A DNA stretch of 25,547 nt, from positions 1 through 25,547 of the forward strand of contig JBAXPW010000014.1 of assembly GCA_037132015.1 (NCBI GenBank), read 5' to 3'. The position numbers were made by a program, and so were the translations under genes. How positions within the stretch are numbered: position 1 is the stretch's first letter; each line of letters begins with the position of its first letter. The notes under the pieces are model-generated. The model had not been told where the DNA came from, made no database searches, and saw only the letters and a list, made by a program, of their open reading frames with translations. Below are positions 1-9,100 of the stretch, piece by piece. Origin of the DNA: JBAXPW01 sp037132015 (GTDB taxonomy: Bacteria > Patescibacteriota > Microgenomatia > UBA1406 > GWC2-37-13).

Positions 1-17
1 TAGGATGTTCTATTTAG

Positions 18-1088
18 CGTGTTAACTGGTACAGGGAACGGGGTGCGTATCCGGGAAATGGCTTTTATAAAAGACTCTTTGAATCATTTAAGACACATAA
101 TTTACATATACAGGTACCAAGAACACGTAGTGGAACATTTCAACCTGATTCACTTCAACTGGTACAAATAAGTGAAGAAGAACGGAATCAATTTTGTCTG
201 GAACTGTATAAGAAAGGTATGACAAGTCGAGATATAGAAGATCTAATGAAAAGCTTTTTTGGAAATAGCATATCAGCCACAAGCATCACCAATATGGCAA
301 AAGGATTTAGACAAATACGGGAAGCATGGGAAAGTACACCATTAGAGAAACGATATCTCGTTGTGTATTTTGATGTACTCTTTATCACCGTACGACGGGG
401 AAATTCATACAGCAAAGAGGGCGTATATATTGCATACGGATTGCGGGAAGATCTGAAACGAGAATTACTCATACTTGAAATCAACCCAACAGAATCAGCA
501 ACAACATGGGAACAATATTTACACAAACTCAAAGCACGAGGGGTACAGAACATAGATTTATTCGTAGGAGATGGATTAACAGGGATGGAAGATAGTATTA
601 TGAAAACCTATCCCAAGACACAATTTCAAAAATGTGTTGTACATAAAATGAGAAACATATTACTCGCAACTCGACCAAAAGATAAAAATGAAATGGCACA
701 GGACTTAAAGGCAGTGTTTGATAACTTTGGATCTGATGCAACAATTACATCATGTTTACAAAAAGTTGAATTATTCATACATAAATGGCAAGGACGGTAT
801 AGCCAGATACGACGATATTTCAATCCTGATACTATCAATTATTATTTCACATATATATTATTTCCACCTACAATACGACGTATGATATATACAACAAATA
901 GTATTGAGAATCTAAATCGTAATATCAGAAAAGCAACAAAAAACAAATTATCTTTTGAAAGTCCTGAGAATGTTCTTGATTATGTTTTTATTGTTATTAA
1001 AGATTTTGAAGAATCAAATTGGATGAAATATGCGGTGTCTTCGTTTCAAAGTTATCAGTTAATTCCATCCCAGACACAATGCACTTGA
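18..1088 (+). pseudogene. IS256-family (Mutator-type) transposase, N-terminally disrupted
   Basis: The product would be a DDE transposase that moves an IS256-type insertion sequence by cut-and-paste through a circular intermediate. Counting from the first ATG (219), the triad appears as D52 (YFDVLF), D118 (VGDG) and E230 (TTNSIENLNR), with the family's CxxH motif (CVVHKMRN) at 139-146. Homology begins well before that ATG: the conserved stretch NGFYKR...VPRTRSGTF is encoded from about position 57 to 140 in the same frame. No ATG, GTG or TTG lies between the in-frame TAG at 15-17 and position 219. The N-terminal DNA-binding part is therefore cut off from any usable start, so this copy is probably dead unless the window edge hides a frameshift. 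IS256 transposases are usually about 400 residues. No terminal inverted repeat could be paired because the left end lies outside the window. Family call is firm; the inactive status is inferred. Confidence 0.85.
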
Positions 1089-1240
1089 CGGTCCCGAGGA
1101 GCGAGGAGGGGTACTTATGTCGAGTGTATGCTTTAGTACAATACAAATTTTAAGATAGCGAGAACATAGTGATTGTGCTCAATAATGGGAGAAATGTATA
1201 GCATAGATTTTGTAAGTAACTAAATATAATTATATTTGAG

Positions 1241-3052
1241 TTATGGTTTCGGAGGACCACCCATACTTCCAGCAACATTTTTCGCAAATGGAGTAAGAGC
1301 TGTCGCGACTTTACCACCCAAATATCCAAGCAATCCTGATTTTTGACCGTTTTGACCCACTGGTCCCATTGGAATCATATTTAGTATGGTTGCATATTGT
1401 AATCCCATTGCAGCTACTGAACCAACTGCAAGAGGTGCAGCGCCAAGGAATGTCCCTAATCCTATGTTGAGAGGTGATTTTTTGATTCCTATTGCTTCCT
1501 TAAGCATCTTTACTATATTTGGGATTGAGTACAGTACCCCATATCCAATTAATAGTGCTAGGGCACTTTGATTTATACCCATGAGGTAGGGTGGAACCCA
1601 CATAGGACTATATGTTCCTGGAATTACTAAAATAGAATTAGCACGATCGCTTCCTGGCATAGCTGAAGTTACAGAAGATACATAGAGTGTATTAACAAGA
1701 ATAAATCCAACTACAAACAGTGTGGTAGTGACAACAAATGTCATAATTTCTCCAAACATATTTTTTATCCAAGATTCAAAGGCTTTGTTTCCTGGGATAA
1801 TATTCATAAGAAGAAATATAGGTGAAAATATACTAAACATTATTATCTTGATATATGAGGAAAATAGCATAAAAAATATACGAAAAAACAACACAATAGT
1901 CGTACATAAAACCAGTAATGCCATTAAAGCAGGTACAGCAATCATTGCAAAGATCTTCCAAAGTACGAAAGACGCAAATATACTTAGTAATTCAGCAAGA
2001 GGAGTTGCAGCAGTGCCCATTATATTAATTCCTTTAATAACTTTTATTCCTTTACCAATCCAGCCCAAATCTCCAGACATAGCATTTGCAATGAGCAATG
2101 AAACAACACTACCTATTGAGTAAAAAAAATCACGAATACTATCAGGAAATACATTTAAAATACTTGTGGCAACTATACCAGACGTAAATAACTTGGCACC
2201 TAAATTAATAGGAAGAAAAAAGTTTAGAATACCGTTAATGAATACTCCTGCATCAGGAGAGTCATTTGTCATAATTCTTGGATATAAAGATTCATCAATT
2301 ATCATTGGAGAAGCCGAAAGATATTTATTTTGTAAATCAAGGACATTATAAAAGTCCATATTTTGACCTTTTAATGAAGCTATGATTACAGCCATAGCTA
2401 CATACATAAGATCAATCATAAAACCGGCGATTGCAAATGAAAAAGATATAAGGATAAGTGTTGACACAACACGGGGCAAAGAATTTTCGGCACTAATTAT
2501 CGTTTGAGGATTTAATTTAGTACGAAACATAATTAAAAATCCTATAACTAAGACATACATCACTATGACTGTAAAAGAAATATCTCGAAAAACGATCCAA
2601 ATGTTTCGAATGGGTTTTAGTCCTGCAAAACCTATACCTTCCGCAGCATAAGCAGAAGGAATAAGACCTGCATTTGCCATGGTATTTTGTATATTTTGTA
2701 TTCCTGATGCTGGAGGAGTAGATAATAAATACGCCATACTTCCCAAAGATCCAAATACTCCACGATTATCTTGGGCTTCTTCAGTTGTTGAATCAGAGCA
2801 AAATGCACCAACATTTAAACAGAAAATTCCTCGAGTCAACTGTACCTGTAAGGATTTATTTTCGGGAGTAATATTAGAAGTATTTTTGGAAAGGTTATTG
2901 ATATAAGCAGTATTGATAGTTTTTATATCTGTTATCGGAAGTCGATTTGAGACAATAAAATGCAACATTACTCCAAATACGACGAGTAAAATTGAAAGTG
3001 CAAAAATCAATTTAGAAAACTTATCGATGATATTTTTAAGTTGTGATTTCAT
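1241..3052 (-). CDS. VirB6-like polytopic membrane protein (type IV secretion/pilus-like)
   Basis: A 603-residue protein with one N-terminal membrane segment (about 14-33), an exported loop (about 34-150), and then at least six further hydrophobic segments (about 155-176, 195-225, 275-325, 355-418, 435-460, 495-515). The block at 157-217, with a basic turn (FRTKLNPQ) followed by a segment ending FAIAGFMIDLMY, looks like the VirB6-like channel proteins common in CPR genomes. The later SPIFLLMNIIPG stretch followed by a W-containing amphipathic region also fits. VirB6 proteins form part of the inner-membrane pore of type IV secretion systems. The C-terminus (560-603) is Gly/Pro-rich. It is the last gene of the minus-strand operon, 56 bases after the preceding gene, next to two wall hydrolases, which suits a trans-envelope machine. 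No VirB4 ATPase is in view, so the assignment rests on fold-like pattern and context. The start has no Shine-Dalgarno sequence. Confidence 0.6.
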   Translation of the reverse strand: MKSQLKNIIDKFSKLIFALSILLVVFGVMLHFIVSNRLPITDIKTINTAYINNLSKNTSNITPENKSLQVQLTRGIFCLNVGAFCSDSTTEEAQDNRGVFGSLGSMAYLLSTPPASGIQNIQNTMANAGLIPSAYAAEGIGFAGLKPIRNIWIVFRDISFTVIVMYVLVIGFLIMFRTKLNPQTIISAENSLPRVVSTLILISFSFAIAGFMIDLMYVAMAVIIASLKGQNMDFYNVLDLQNKYLSASPMIIDESLYPRIMTNDSPDAGVFINGILNFFLPINLGAKLFTSGIVATSILNVFPDSIRDFFYSIGSVVSLLIANAMSGDLGWIGKGIKVIKGINIMGTAATPLAELLSIFASFVLWKIFAMIAVPALMALLVLCTTIVLFFRIFFMLFSSYIKIIMFSIFSPIFLLMNIIPGNKAFESWIKNMFGEIMTFVVTTTLFVVGFILVNTLYVSSVTSAMPGSDRANSILVIPGTYSPMWVPPYLMGINQSALALLIGYGVLYSIPNIVKMLKEAIGIKKSPLNIGLGTFLGAAPLAVGSVAAMGLQYATILNMIPMGPVGQNGQKSGLLGYLGGKVATALTPFAKNVAGSMGGPPKP

Positions 3053-3108
3053 GTGTGATAATAAACAAGGTACTATTTCATTCTAAGGACTTATTTTTCA
3101 AATGTCAA

Positions 3109-3684
3109 TCAATTTGTCAACCACTTTTGTGCAGTATCTCGTTCAATTTTGCGTGTACCCCATTCGATATAAATATCAGATGGGCTTACACCATAGGAAT
3201 TCATCCATCGAAATAGTTCCTTTGCTGTTTCTTTGAAAGCTTGTCTATGACTTTCATAATCAGTATCTCCCGGTTGTGATGAAAAGTTAATATAATTTAT
3301 ATATATTTGAAGAGACCAATCATTTGTTTGATGATCAGGGACAACTATTTCAGTAGTTATTTTATTTGATGCTACAAATTCTTTTGTATAAGGAATAGGT
3401 AATTTTCTTATAGAATTTTTTGACTCCACAATAAGTTGAGAACTTGGATCAAATTTATCTGCAAAGTTGATCGTTGGTCTGAGCGGAATTGGCGTAGTAT
3501 CTAAATGAGCAACTGGTGGGGTGTTATTTGACGAATTAGAACGAGCTGATTGTGAAATTATTGGAGTTGGATTCTCTGAAATTGGTTGTTCAGGTTTTTT
3601 TACGGATAATGAATTTACAATAATTACGAGAACTATCACAATGGTGAAAGATCCCGCGATGACAATCAATTTGGTGTGATTCAT
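3109..3684 (-). CDS. Small one-pass membrane protein of the envelope operon (paralogue A)
   Basis: I do not recognise the family. The start chosen is the ATG at 3684-3682, giving 191 residues: it lies one base after the TAA of the upstream gene, and that gene's last codons contain GGAGG eight bases before the ATG, a good Shine-Dalgarno site. A longer in-frame start at 3711 lies inside the upstream gene and has no such support. The protein has an N-terminal membrane anchor (about 4-24), a Pro/Ser/Thr-rich linker (about 28-65), then a compact C-terminal domain. Its end (FRWMNSYGVSPSDIYIEW) resembles the end of the gene at 4608-5024, so the two may be duplicates. It probably sits in the inner membrane with its domain outside. 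Translation is likely coupled to the transglycosylase upstream. Function unknown. Confidence 0.75.
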   Translation of the reverse strand: MNHTKLIVIAGSFTIVIVLVIIVNSLSVKKPEQPISENPTPIISQSARSNSSNNTPPVAHLDTTPIPLRPTINFADKFDPSSQLIVESKNSIRKLPIPYTKEFVASNKITTEIVVPDHQTNDWSLQIYINYINFSSQPGDTDYESHRQAFKETAKELFRWMNSYGVSPSDIYIEWGTRKIERDTAQKWLTN

Positions 3685-3685
3685 A

Positions 3686-4630
3686 TTATTTACCTCCGGA
3701 CAATTGACCAACTATTAATGCGACTGTAGCAGCTCCGGGACGTGCTTCGGGTGCAGATGATCCACATACCCCGTCGGATTGACATCTGATACACATAGGA
3801 ACATGGTCATTATCGAGATACGCAGTGGCGTAATTATGATCATCACCTTTGAATTTTGCAGGACAGTGTCGATAACAATTTGGATGTGATGATGTACAAT
3901 TTTCATTTCCCCATCCGTTGTATCCTGCAAATGCTTTAATAAGTTCTTCTTTTGTTTTTGGTGGATTTCCTCCGATTTTATCCTTAAATACTTTGCCTGC
4001 AAATAAAGTAGAAACCTTAAAATTTTTATACACACATCCAACACCATTGTATACAGGGCCTGCATCAGGGTTTGTATTACTTATACAATCTGCTATAGGG
4101 GTATCAGTCTCAACATCTCCAAATGAACGTCCACTGATGAGAGATTTAGTATTATCACAGGTAGATTCTCGATAATGAATGCCTGCAAATGCTTGCCATG
4201 GAACTCCTGTTTTTGCTTCTCCGAATTTATAATATGAAATATTTTCTGGAGTAAAGCATGGTTTTACCATGTCTATTATGTTTTGTGGATAAGTTGCATT
4301 GCTGGCAAGAAATGCAATAATTTCTTTTGAATTTACATATGAGCTGTTTGGAACCCCATCTGCACTCGATGAGTCGTCACTTGATGTATCAATTGAGGGC
4401 GTAATCGTAGGTCGTGGACTCACTCGTATAAGTAAATCTTCTGGTTTGGTATTTTCAAATGTATGAAGGAAATCGAGAACATTACCTTGTTTGACAGTTG
4501 GAGTTTGAGCTCTTGATGATAGTGTAAAGATATAATATGTAGTTTGGAATAATATAAGGCCCACTATTATTACGAATAACCATATGATAAATTTTGGGTC
4601 GGATGATTTATTTCGATTCTTTTTTTTCAT
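3686..4630 (-). CDS. Lytic-transglycosylase-like peptidoglycan hydrolase, membrane anchored
   Basis: A 314-residue protein with a basic N-terminus, a single membrane segment (about 13-35), a Thr/Pro/Ser-rich linker (about 41-100) and a lysozyme-like domain (about 115-275). The catalytic Glu is probably E155 in AGIHYRES, which matches the first helix motif of SLT-type transglycosylases, and the AFAGYNGW stretch at 233-240 matches the family's downstream AYN motif. The domain also has many cysteines (125, 158, 182, 199, 245, 252, 256, 280, 283, 289), suggesting disulphides outside the membrane. Such enzymes cut glycan strands to let secretion or pilus machines through the wall. It is the third gene of the operon; its 5' end overlaps the gene before it by 23 bases and its stop is one base from the next start. 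The cysteine richness is unusual for this family. Confidence 0.7.
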   Translation of the reverse strand: MKKKNRNKSSDPKFIIWLFVIIVGLILFQTTYYIFTLSSRAQTPTVKQGNVLDFLHTFENTKPEDLLIRVSPRPTITPSIDTSSDDSSSADGVPNSSYVNSKEIIAFLASNATYPQNIIDMVKPCFTPENISYYKFGEAKTGVPWQAFAGIHYRESTCDNTKSLISGRSFGDVETDTPIADCISNTNPDAGPVYNGVGCVYKNFKVSTLFAGKVFKDKIGGNPPKTKEELIKAFAGYNGWGNENCTSSHPNCYRHCPAKFKGDDHNYATAYLDNDHVPMCIRCQSDGVCGSSAPEARPGAATVALIVGQLSGGK

Positions 4631-5024
4631 AATATATTGGAAGCGTGCTGATCTGTGAACTATTTAATCCCAATTCATTCAACCATTTATGTAATGATGG
4701 TATATCAATTGTACCGTAAAATATAACATTATAAACAAAACCGTTTTTATATGTGTAAGATACGTCAAATTTATCAGAATTGTAGGGTAAAAAAGAAGTG
4801 AGATATATATCAGGGTGATTATTTTTCATAAATTCTAGATATATTTTGTATCTTTGTTCTGGTTTGGTATCTGGTAAATGTGTTGGAGATACTACCGTTC
4901 TTTGGGTCATCGCAGAGAGAACCTTACTATTTGGTATTTTTTGAGAATAGAGGAATAATCCTGTTACAAACATTGTGATGCTTGATAAAAAAATTAAAGA
5001 CATTGAAAAATAATGGTTTCTCAT
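4608..5024 (-). CDS. Small one-pass membrane protein of the envelope operon (paralogue B)
   Basis: Unrecognised family. The start is placed at the ATG 5024-5022, four bases after the TAA of the CHAP gene, giving 138 residues beginning MRNHYFSMSL. A longer frame from 5081 would run back into the CHAP gene and is not needed. There is one membrane segment (about 8-28), a short linker with Pro (about 40-55) and a small C-terminal domain of about 85 residues that ends in a helix-like LHKWLNELGLNSSQ followed by a hydrophobic strand. This layout and ending match the gene at 3109-3684 (RWMNSYGVSPSD plus strand), suggesting an old duplication flanking the transglycosylase. It overlaps the next gene by 23 bases. 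Role unknown; an accessory part of the envelope machine is inferred from position. Confidence 0.7.
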   Translation of the reverse strand: MRNHYFSMSLIFLSSITMFVTGLFLYSQKIPNSKVLSAMTQRTVVSPTHLPDTKPEQRYKIYLEFMKNNHPDIYLTSFLPYNSDKFDVSYTYKNGFVYNVIFYGTIDIPSLHKWLNELGLNSSQISTLPIYYEKKESK

Positions 5025-5028
5025 ATAA

Positions 5029-5856
5029 TTAATTCGTATTAGAAGATATTTTGAGATTTGGATCAAATCGTAACCATCCAATCAGACTTGGATCATCTTT
5101 TGCGACAATTCGATGAGTATCTACTGTGCCTTTTGCGTCAAAATTACTTTCTGCGACTTGAAATGTATTTGCATCAAATATCCGCAGAACATATGCGATA
5201 TGTCCAAATTCTCCCGAATCAAATATGACTAAATCACCGAGTTTGGGAAAAACATCTTTTATATTTTTTATATATACAAAATTGTCCGGTACTCGCACTG
5301 CATAGTCTTTTGCATTACCAATCGCCAATCCATCTCGTTGTGGGTATACACCTGTTGATATGATGGACATTGCGTTTACAAAATGAACACATTGTAGTGT
5401 CTCATGATCTTGGGCAGACAATGACATCTCATTTATTGCTATTCTTTGAAGCTTAGCATCGATAGGTAGTGAGATCTTGCGAAGACACGAAACATTTTCA
5501 CGAGTTACACGTCCTGCAATATCATCTGCTTTGCATTTTGCCTGTATTTCTTCGGCAAATGTTGTAACGAGTTGTCTTCCAAACTCAGGAGTTTTGAGAA
5601 TTACTGAAAAGGTTGGGTAGGGTGTTGGTTTGTCTTGACTTGATGTTATGTATTTTTTCATTATCTGTTGACGAACGGGTGCATTATCTACCCGTATAAG
5701 AACATTAATCAATCTAGAAAGTAAACCCGTTTGAATTGTAGTGTCGTTTGATGACGCTTCTGCGTGAGCAAGAGAAAATGAAGATACAAAAATTATTACT
5801 ACTATGATTGCAGTAATAGTATATATAAGAGATTCTTTAATAATTGGTTCATTCAT
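5029..5856 (-). CDS. CHAP-domain amidase/endopeptidase, secreted or membrane anchored
   Basis: First gene of the minus-strand envelope operon. With the ATG at 5856-5854 as start the protein has 275 residues; a TTG five codons upstream is possible but less likely. An N-terminal hydrophobic segment (about 8-30) ending in a Sec-type AHA-A site suggests export. The middle (about 40-150) is of unknown fold with two cysteines. The C-terminal CHAP domain shows the expected order: Cys156 in LQCVHFVNAM, then PKLGDLVIF, His219 in GEFGHIAYVLR, and the third polar residue in the stretch QVAESNF (Glu236 or Asn238). CHAP enzymes cut the peptide part of peptidoglycan, complementing the glycan-cutting enzyme two genes on. 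A TAGAAT at 5867-5862 lies five bases before the ATG and may be the -10 of a leaderless transcript. Confidence 0.75.
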   Translation of the reverse strand: MNEPIIKESLIYTITAIIVVIIFVSSFSLAHAEASSNDTTIQTGLLSRLINVLIRVDNAPVRQQIMKKYITSSQDKPTPYPTFSVILKTPEFGRQLVTTFAEEIQAKCKADDIAGRVTRENVSCLRKISLPIDAKLQRIAINEMSLSAQDHETLQCVHFVNAMSIISTGVYPQRDGLAIGNAKDYAVRVPDNFVYIKNIKDVFPKLGDLVIFDSGEFGHIAYVLRIFDANTFQVAESNFDAKGTVDTHRIVAKDDPSLIGWLRFDPNLKISSNTN

Positions 5857-5944
5857 ATTTAATTCTAACAATTGGAAATTGAAAATATTTTGACTTTTTT
5901 GTCATCCTAGTACTAGTTCAAAATTCAGCATCATAATTTGGGAC

Positions 5945-6076
5945 GTCATCCTCGCCCCGACAAATATCGGGGTAAACTCCAGCGGGTTTACACTTGAATT
6001 CAAGTGGATCCAGAACCTAATCATCATAATGAAATTAGTAGATTTAATACTGGATTCCCCTTTTCAAGGGGATGAC
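5945..6076. repeat. Composite palindromic repeat block between the envelope operon and clpC
   Basis: This non-coding stretch carries two units of a GTCATCC...GGATCCAG family in opposite orientation. The first (5945-6013) encloses three hairpins in series: CCCCGA/TCGGGG, GTAAAC/GTTTAC and the perfect palindrome CACTTGAATTCAAGTG. The second (6050-6076) is a simple form, CTGGATTCCCC...GGGGATGAC. A further half unit, GTCATCC, lies at 5901-5907. The same signature recurs at 24006-24294. It lies between two divergent transcripts (5856 leftward, 6165 rightward), so both may begin in or next to it. These look like REP-type mobile palindromes; whether they act as terminators, protein sites or selfish DNA is unknown. 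Confidence 0.7.
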
Positions 6077-6129
6077 AACAAATACATATTTCAGTATAGC
6101 AAATAGTGAAGAGTAAATTAATATATGAT

Positions 6130-6158
6130 TTGACATTGATTTTAATTTTATTCATAAT
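6130..6158 (+). promoter_or_regulatory. Sigma70-type promoter of clpC, apparently leaderless
   Basis: TTGACA at 6130-6135, a 17-base spacer, and CATAAT at 6153-6158 (five of six consensus bases). The clpC ATG begins at 6165, only six bases past the -10, so transcription should start at or next to the A of the ATG. There is no room for a Shine-Dalgarno site. Confidence 0.7.
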
Positions 6159-6164
6159 GGAAAT

Positions 6165-9100
6165 ATGCCGAACTTTTTAGATTTTATGAAAAATTCACAT
6201 CCTCCACAGGGTGCAAATGTTGCAGTGCAAAAAGGACCACCACAAGTTGTTCAGACGCAACAGGCTATTCCTCAAGTCGCTCGTCAATCATATAATGGGA
6301 TAGGAGCTACTTCTTCGGGAGGTGTGCCATTTAATGGAATTGGTGCTCCGTCTCCACAAATACAACAACAATCTCAACAACTACCATTATCACAACAACA
6401 CATACAACCGCCACCACAAGTAACTCCTCCAATAACTCAAAAACCAGTTGTTCAGTCAAATCAAACTAACCCATCTGCTAAAGTTGCAAGTACAGAGCAA
6501 AATAAACACAACGATCTAGATGTGATGACTCATTTGACACAACGCTCAAACAGAGTATTTTTATCAGCTAATAATAAGGCACAGGAATTAGGAAATGTGT
6601 ATATAGATTCTGAACACATACTTCATGGATTAAATTCAGATGGTGAGATATATAAAGTTCTTGTTGAATTGAAAATCCAACCACAACTTATTGAAACAGA
6701 ATTGGCAAAGCTTTACAAAAAAGAAGAATCTAAATCCAAACCACAATTATCACCGCGTGTCAAATTGATTATTGATAATTCACTTATTATTGCTCGTAAA
6801 TTAGGATTTGAATTTATTTCTCCTGAGCATATTTTATTAGCACTTTTTGAAGAAGGAGAGGGTGTTGCATCACGAATATTAGCAAAACTCGGATTAACAA
6901 AGGAAGAATTAAACAAAAAAATTCTTGGCAAAAAAGAAGGGCTTGATAAAGAAGGGAAACAAGCAGAAAAAACAAAAAGCACTATTGAGCAATTTACTAT
7001 AGATCTAACCGCAAAGGCTTCACAAGGATTGTTAGATCCAGTTGTTGAACGATCAGAGGTTATAGAACGCATCATTCATATACTTTCGCGAAGATCAAAA
7101 AATAATCCAGCTCTTGTTGGAGAAGCAGGAGTAGGGAAAACTGCAGTTGTTGAAGGACTGGCGCAAAAGATAGTTTCAAAACAGGTGCCGGAATCGTTAA
7201 TGGATAAAAGAATTTTAGAACTTGATTTGATGGGTATATTGGCTGGCGCTTCACATCGAGGTGAGTTTGAACAGCGTATGAAGGATCTGGTAGAGGAAGT
7301 AAAAGCAAGTCAAGGAAAAATTATTCTATTTATTGATGAAATTCACACAATTGTTGGCGCAGGATCGTCTGGTGAAGGATCGATTGATGCATCAAATTTC
7401 TTGAAGCCAGCGCTTGCTCGAGGAGAGATTCAACTTATAGGAGCAACCACATTAACAGAGTATCGAAAATATATAGAAAAAGATCCTGCACTTGAGAGAC
7501 GATTCCAACCAATAGTTGTTCCAGAACCAACGGAAGAACAAGCAATCAAAATGTTGAAGATGATTAGAGACAAATACGAAGCATTTCATAAGGTAAAAAT
7601 TCCTGATGAGGTAGTTGAAGCGGCGGTAAAGTTGTCAAAAAGATATGTTGGCGATCGATTTCTTCCCGATAAGGCAATAGATTTGATAGACGAAGCAGCA
7701 TCAGCAGTGAGGTTGCCGTTACTCTCTCTTCCAGAAGAAATCAAATCTATCGAAGAACGTCTTGCTCAACTCAAACAAGAATTGACTGAGTCTCAAAAAT
7801 CGGGAGATAAAGTAAAGGCTAGTATTCTTCGATCAAAAATTGATGACGTTCAAGGATCGCTCTCTGAAAAAAAGAGTATTTATGAGATGAAAAAAGGACA
7901 AACGACAAGTGCAGTTTCCATCGAAATTGTAAAAGATATTGTATCGAGGTGGACTGGTATTCCTGTTGCAAAAATAAGTGGATCTGAAACAGAAAAACTT
8001 GCAAGTCTTGAAAAAATCATGCATGAACGTATGATCGGTCAAGAAGTAGCTGTTACATCTGTTGCTCAATCAGTACGAAGAGGAAGAGCGGGGCTAAAAT
8101 CAAACAAACGCCCTATTGGAAGTTTTGTATTTTTAGGACCAACAGGAGTTGGAAAAACAGAGTTGGCCAAAACGCTTGCAGATATTTTATTTGGTCAGGA
8201 AGAGGCCGTCATTCGATTTGATATGACAGAGTACATGGAAAAACACGAAGTTGCAAAACTATTGGGAGCTCCTCCGGGTTATGTCGGATATGAAGAAGGC
8301 GGTAAGCTCACAGAAGCAGTTCGTCGGAAACCATATTCAGTAGTGCTTTTTGATGAAGTTGAAAAGGCTCACCCAGATATTTTTAATATTTTACTTCAAG
8401 TTCTTGATGATGGACGTCTGACTGATAACAAGGGTCACACCGTTTCGTTTAAAAATTCGGTTGTGATCTGTACCTCAAATATTGGATCAAAAGTAATTCA
8501 GGAAGAATTATTAAAAGGAGGAAAAGCAGATATTGAGGAACCACCAGTATTGTCTACGTATACTTTTTCCCCTCGAGGGAGAGAGATATTAACTATTGGT
8601 TCAAAGTATTTTGAACGTGATATTACAAAAGAACCAGTATCTGGTGCAGAAGTTGAAAATAACGCTCGTATCTCGGTGGAAAAAAAGTCAGATGATGTAG
8701 CTTTGTTGTGGAAAAATGGTATGTTGCTTGATTATTTTTCAGGACAACAAATTAATCAAACAAATCAAGAACCATCTGGAGATAAAGTAAAAGATTTTCC
8801 AATTCTTGGATATGAGACGCATGCTATATCATCTCAGGGTATAGAAGCGATAACTAAAGGTAATGTGCTGTATATCAGATCATCAACAACGGAAAAAACA
8901 TGGACTACAACAACATTGATAGAATATTTTAAGGACAATGTTGTAACCAATGCGTTACCTGATGCGCCAGATGAGCAGTTGCCAACGGCAAAACTAAAGA
9001 CACATACATTTACAACAGACGATAGAGAAGTTGTAACATATAAGGATCGTTTCTGGAGAAGAAAACAGAGTTCGACCAATTGGGAAACAGGTCTTCTGAA

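Noticed and set aside
15..17. In-frame TAG in the transposase as evidence of a changed genetic code.
   Set aside because: No other conserved gene in the window reads through TAG or TGA, and TGA, TAG and TAA all end genes normally. A dead transposase explains it.
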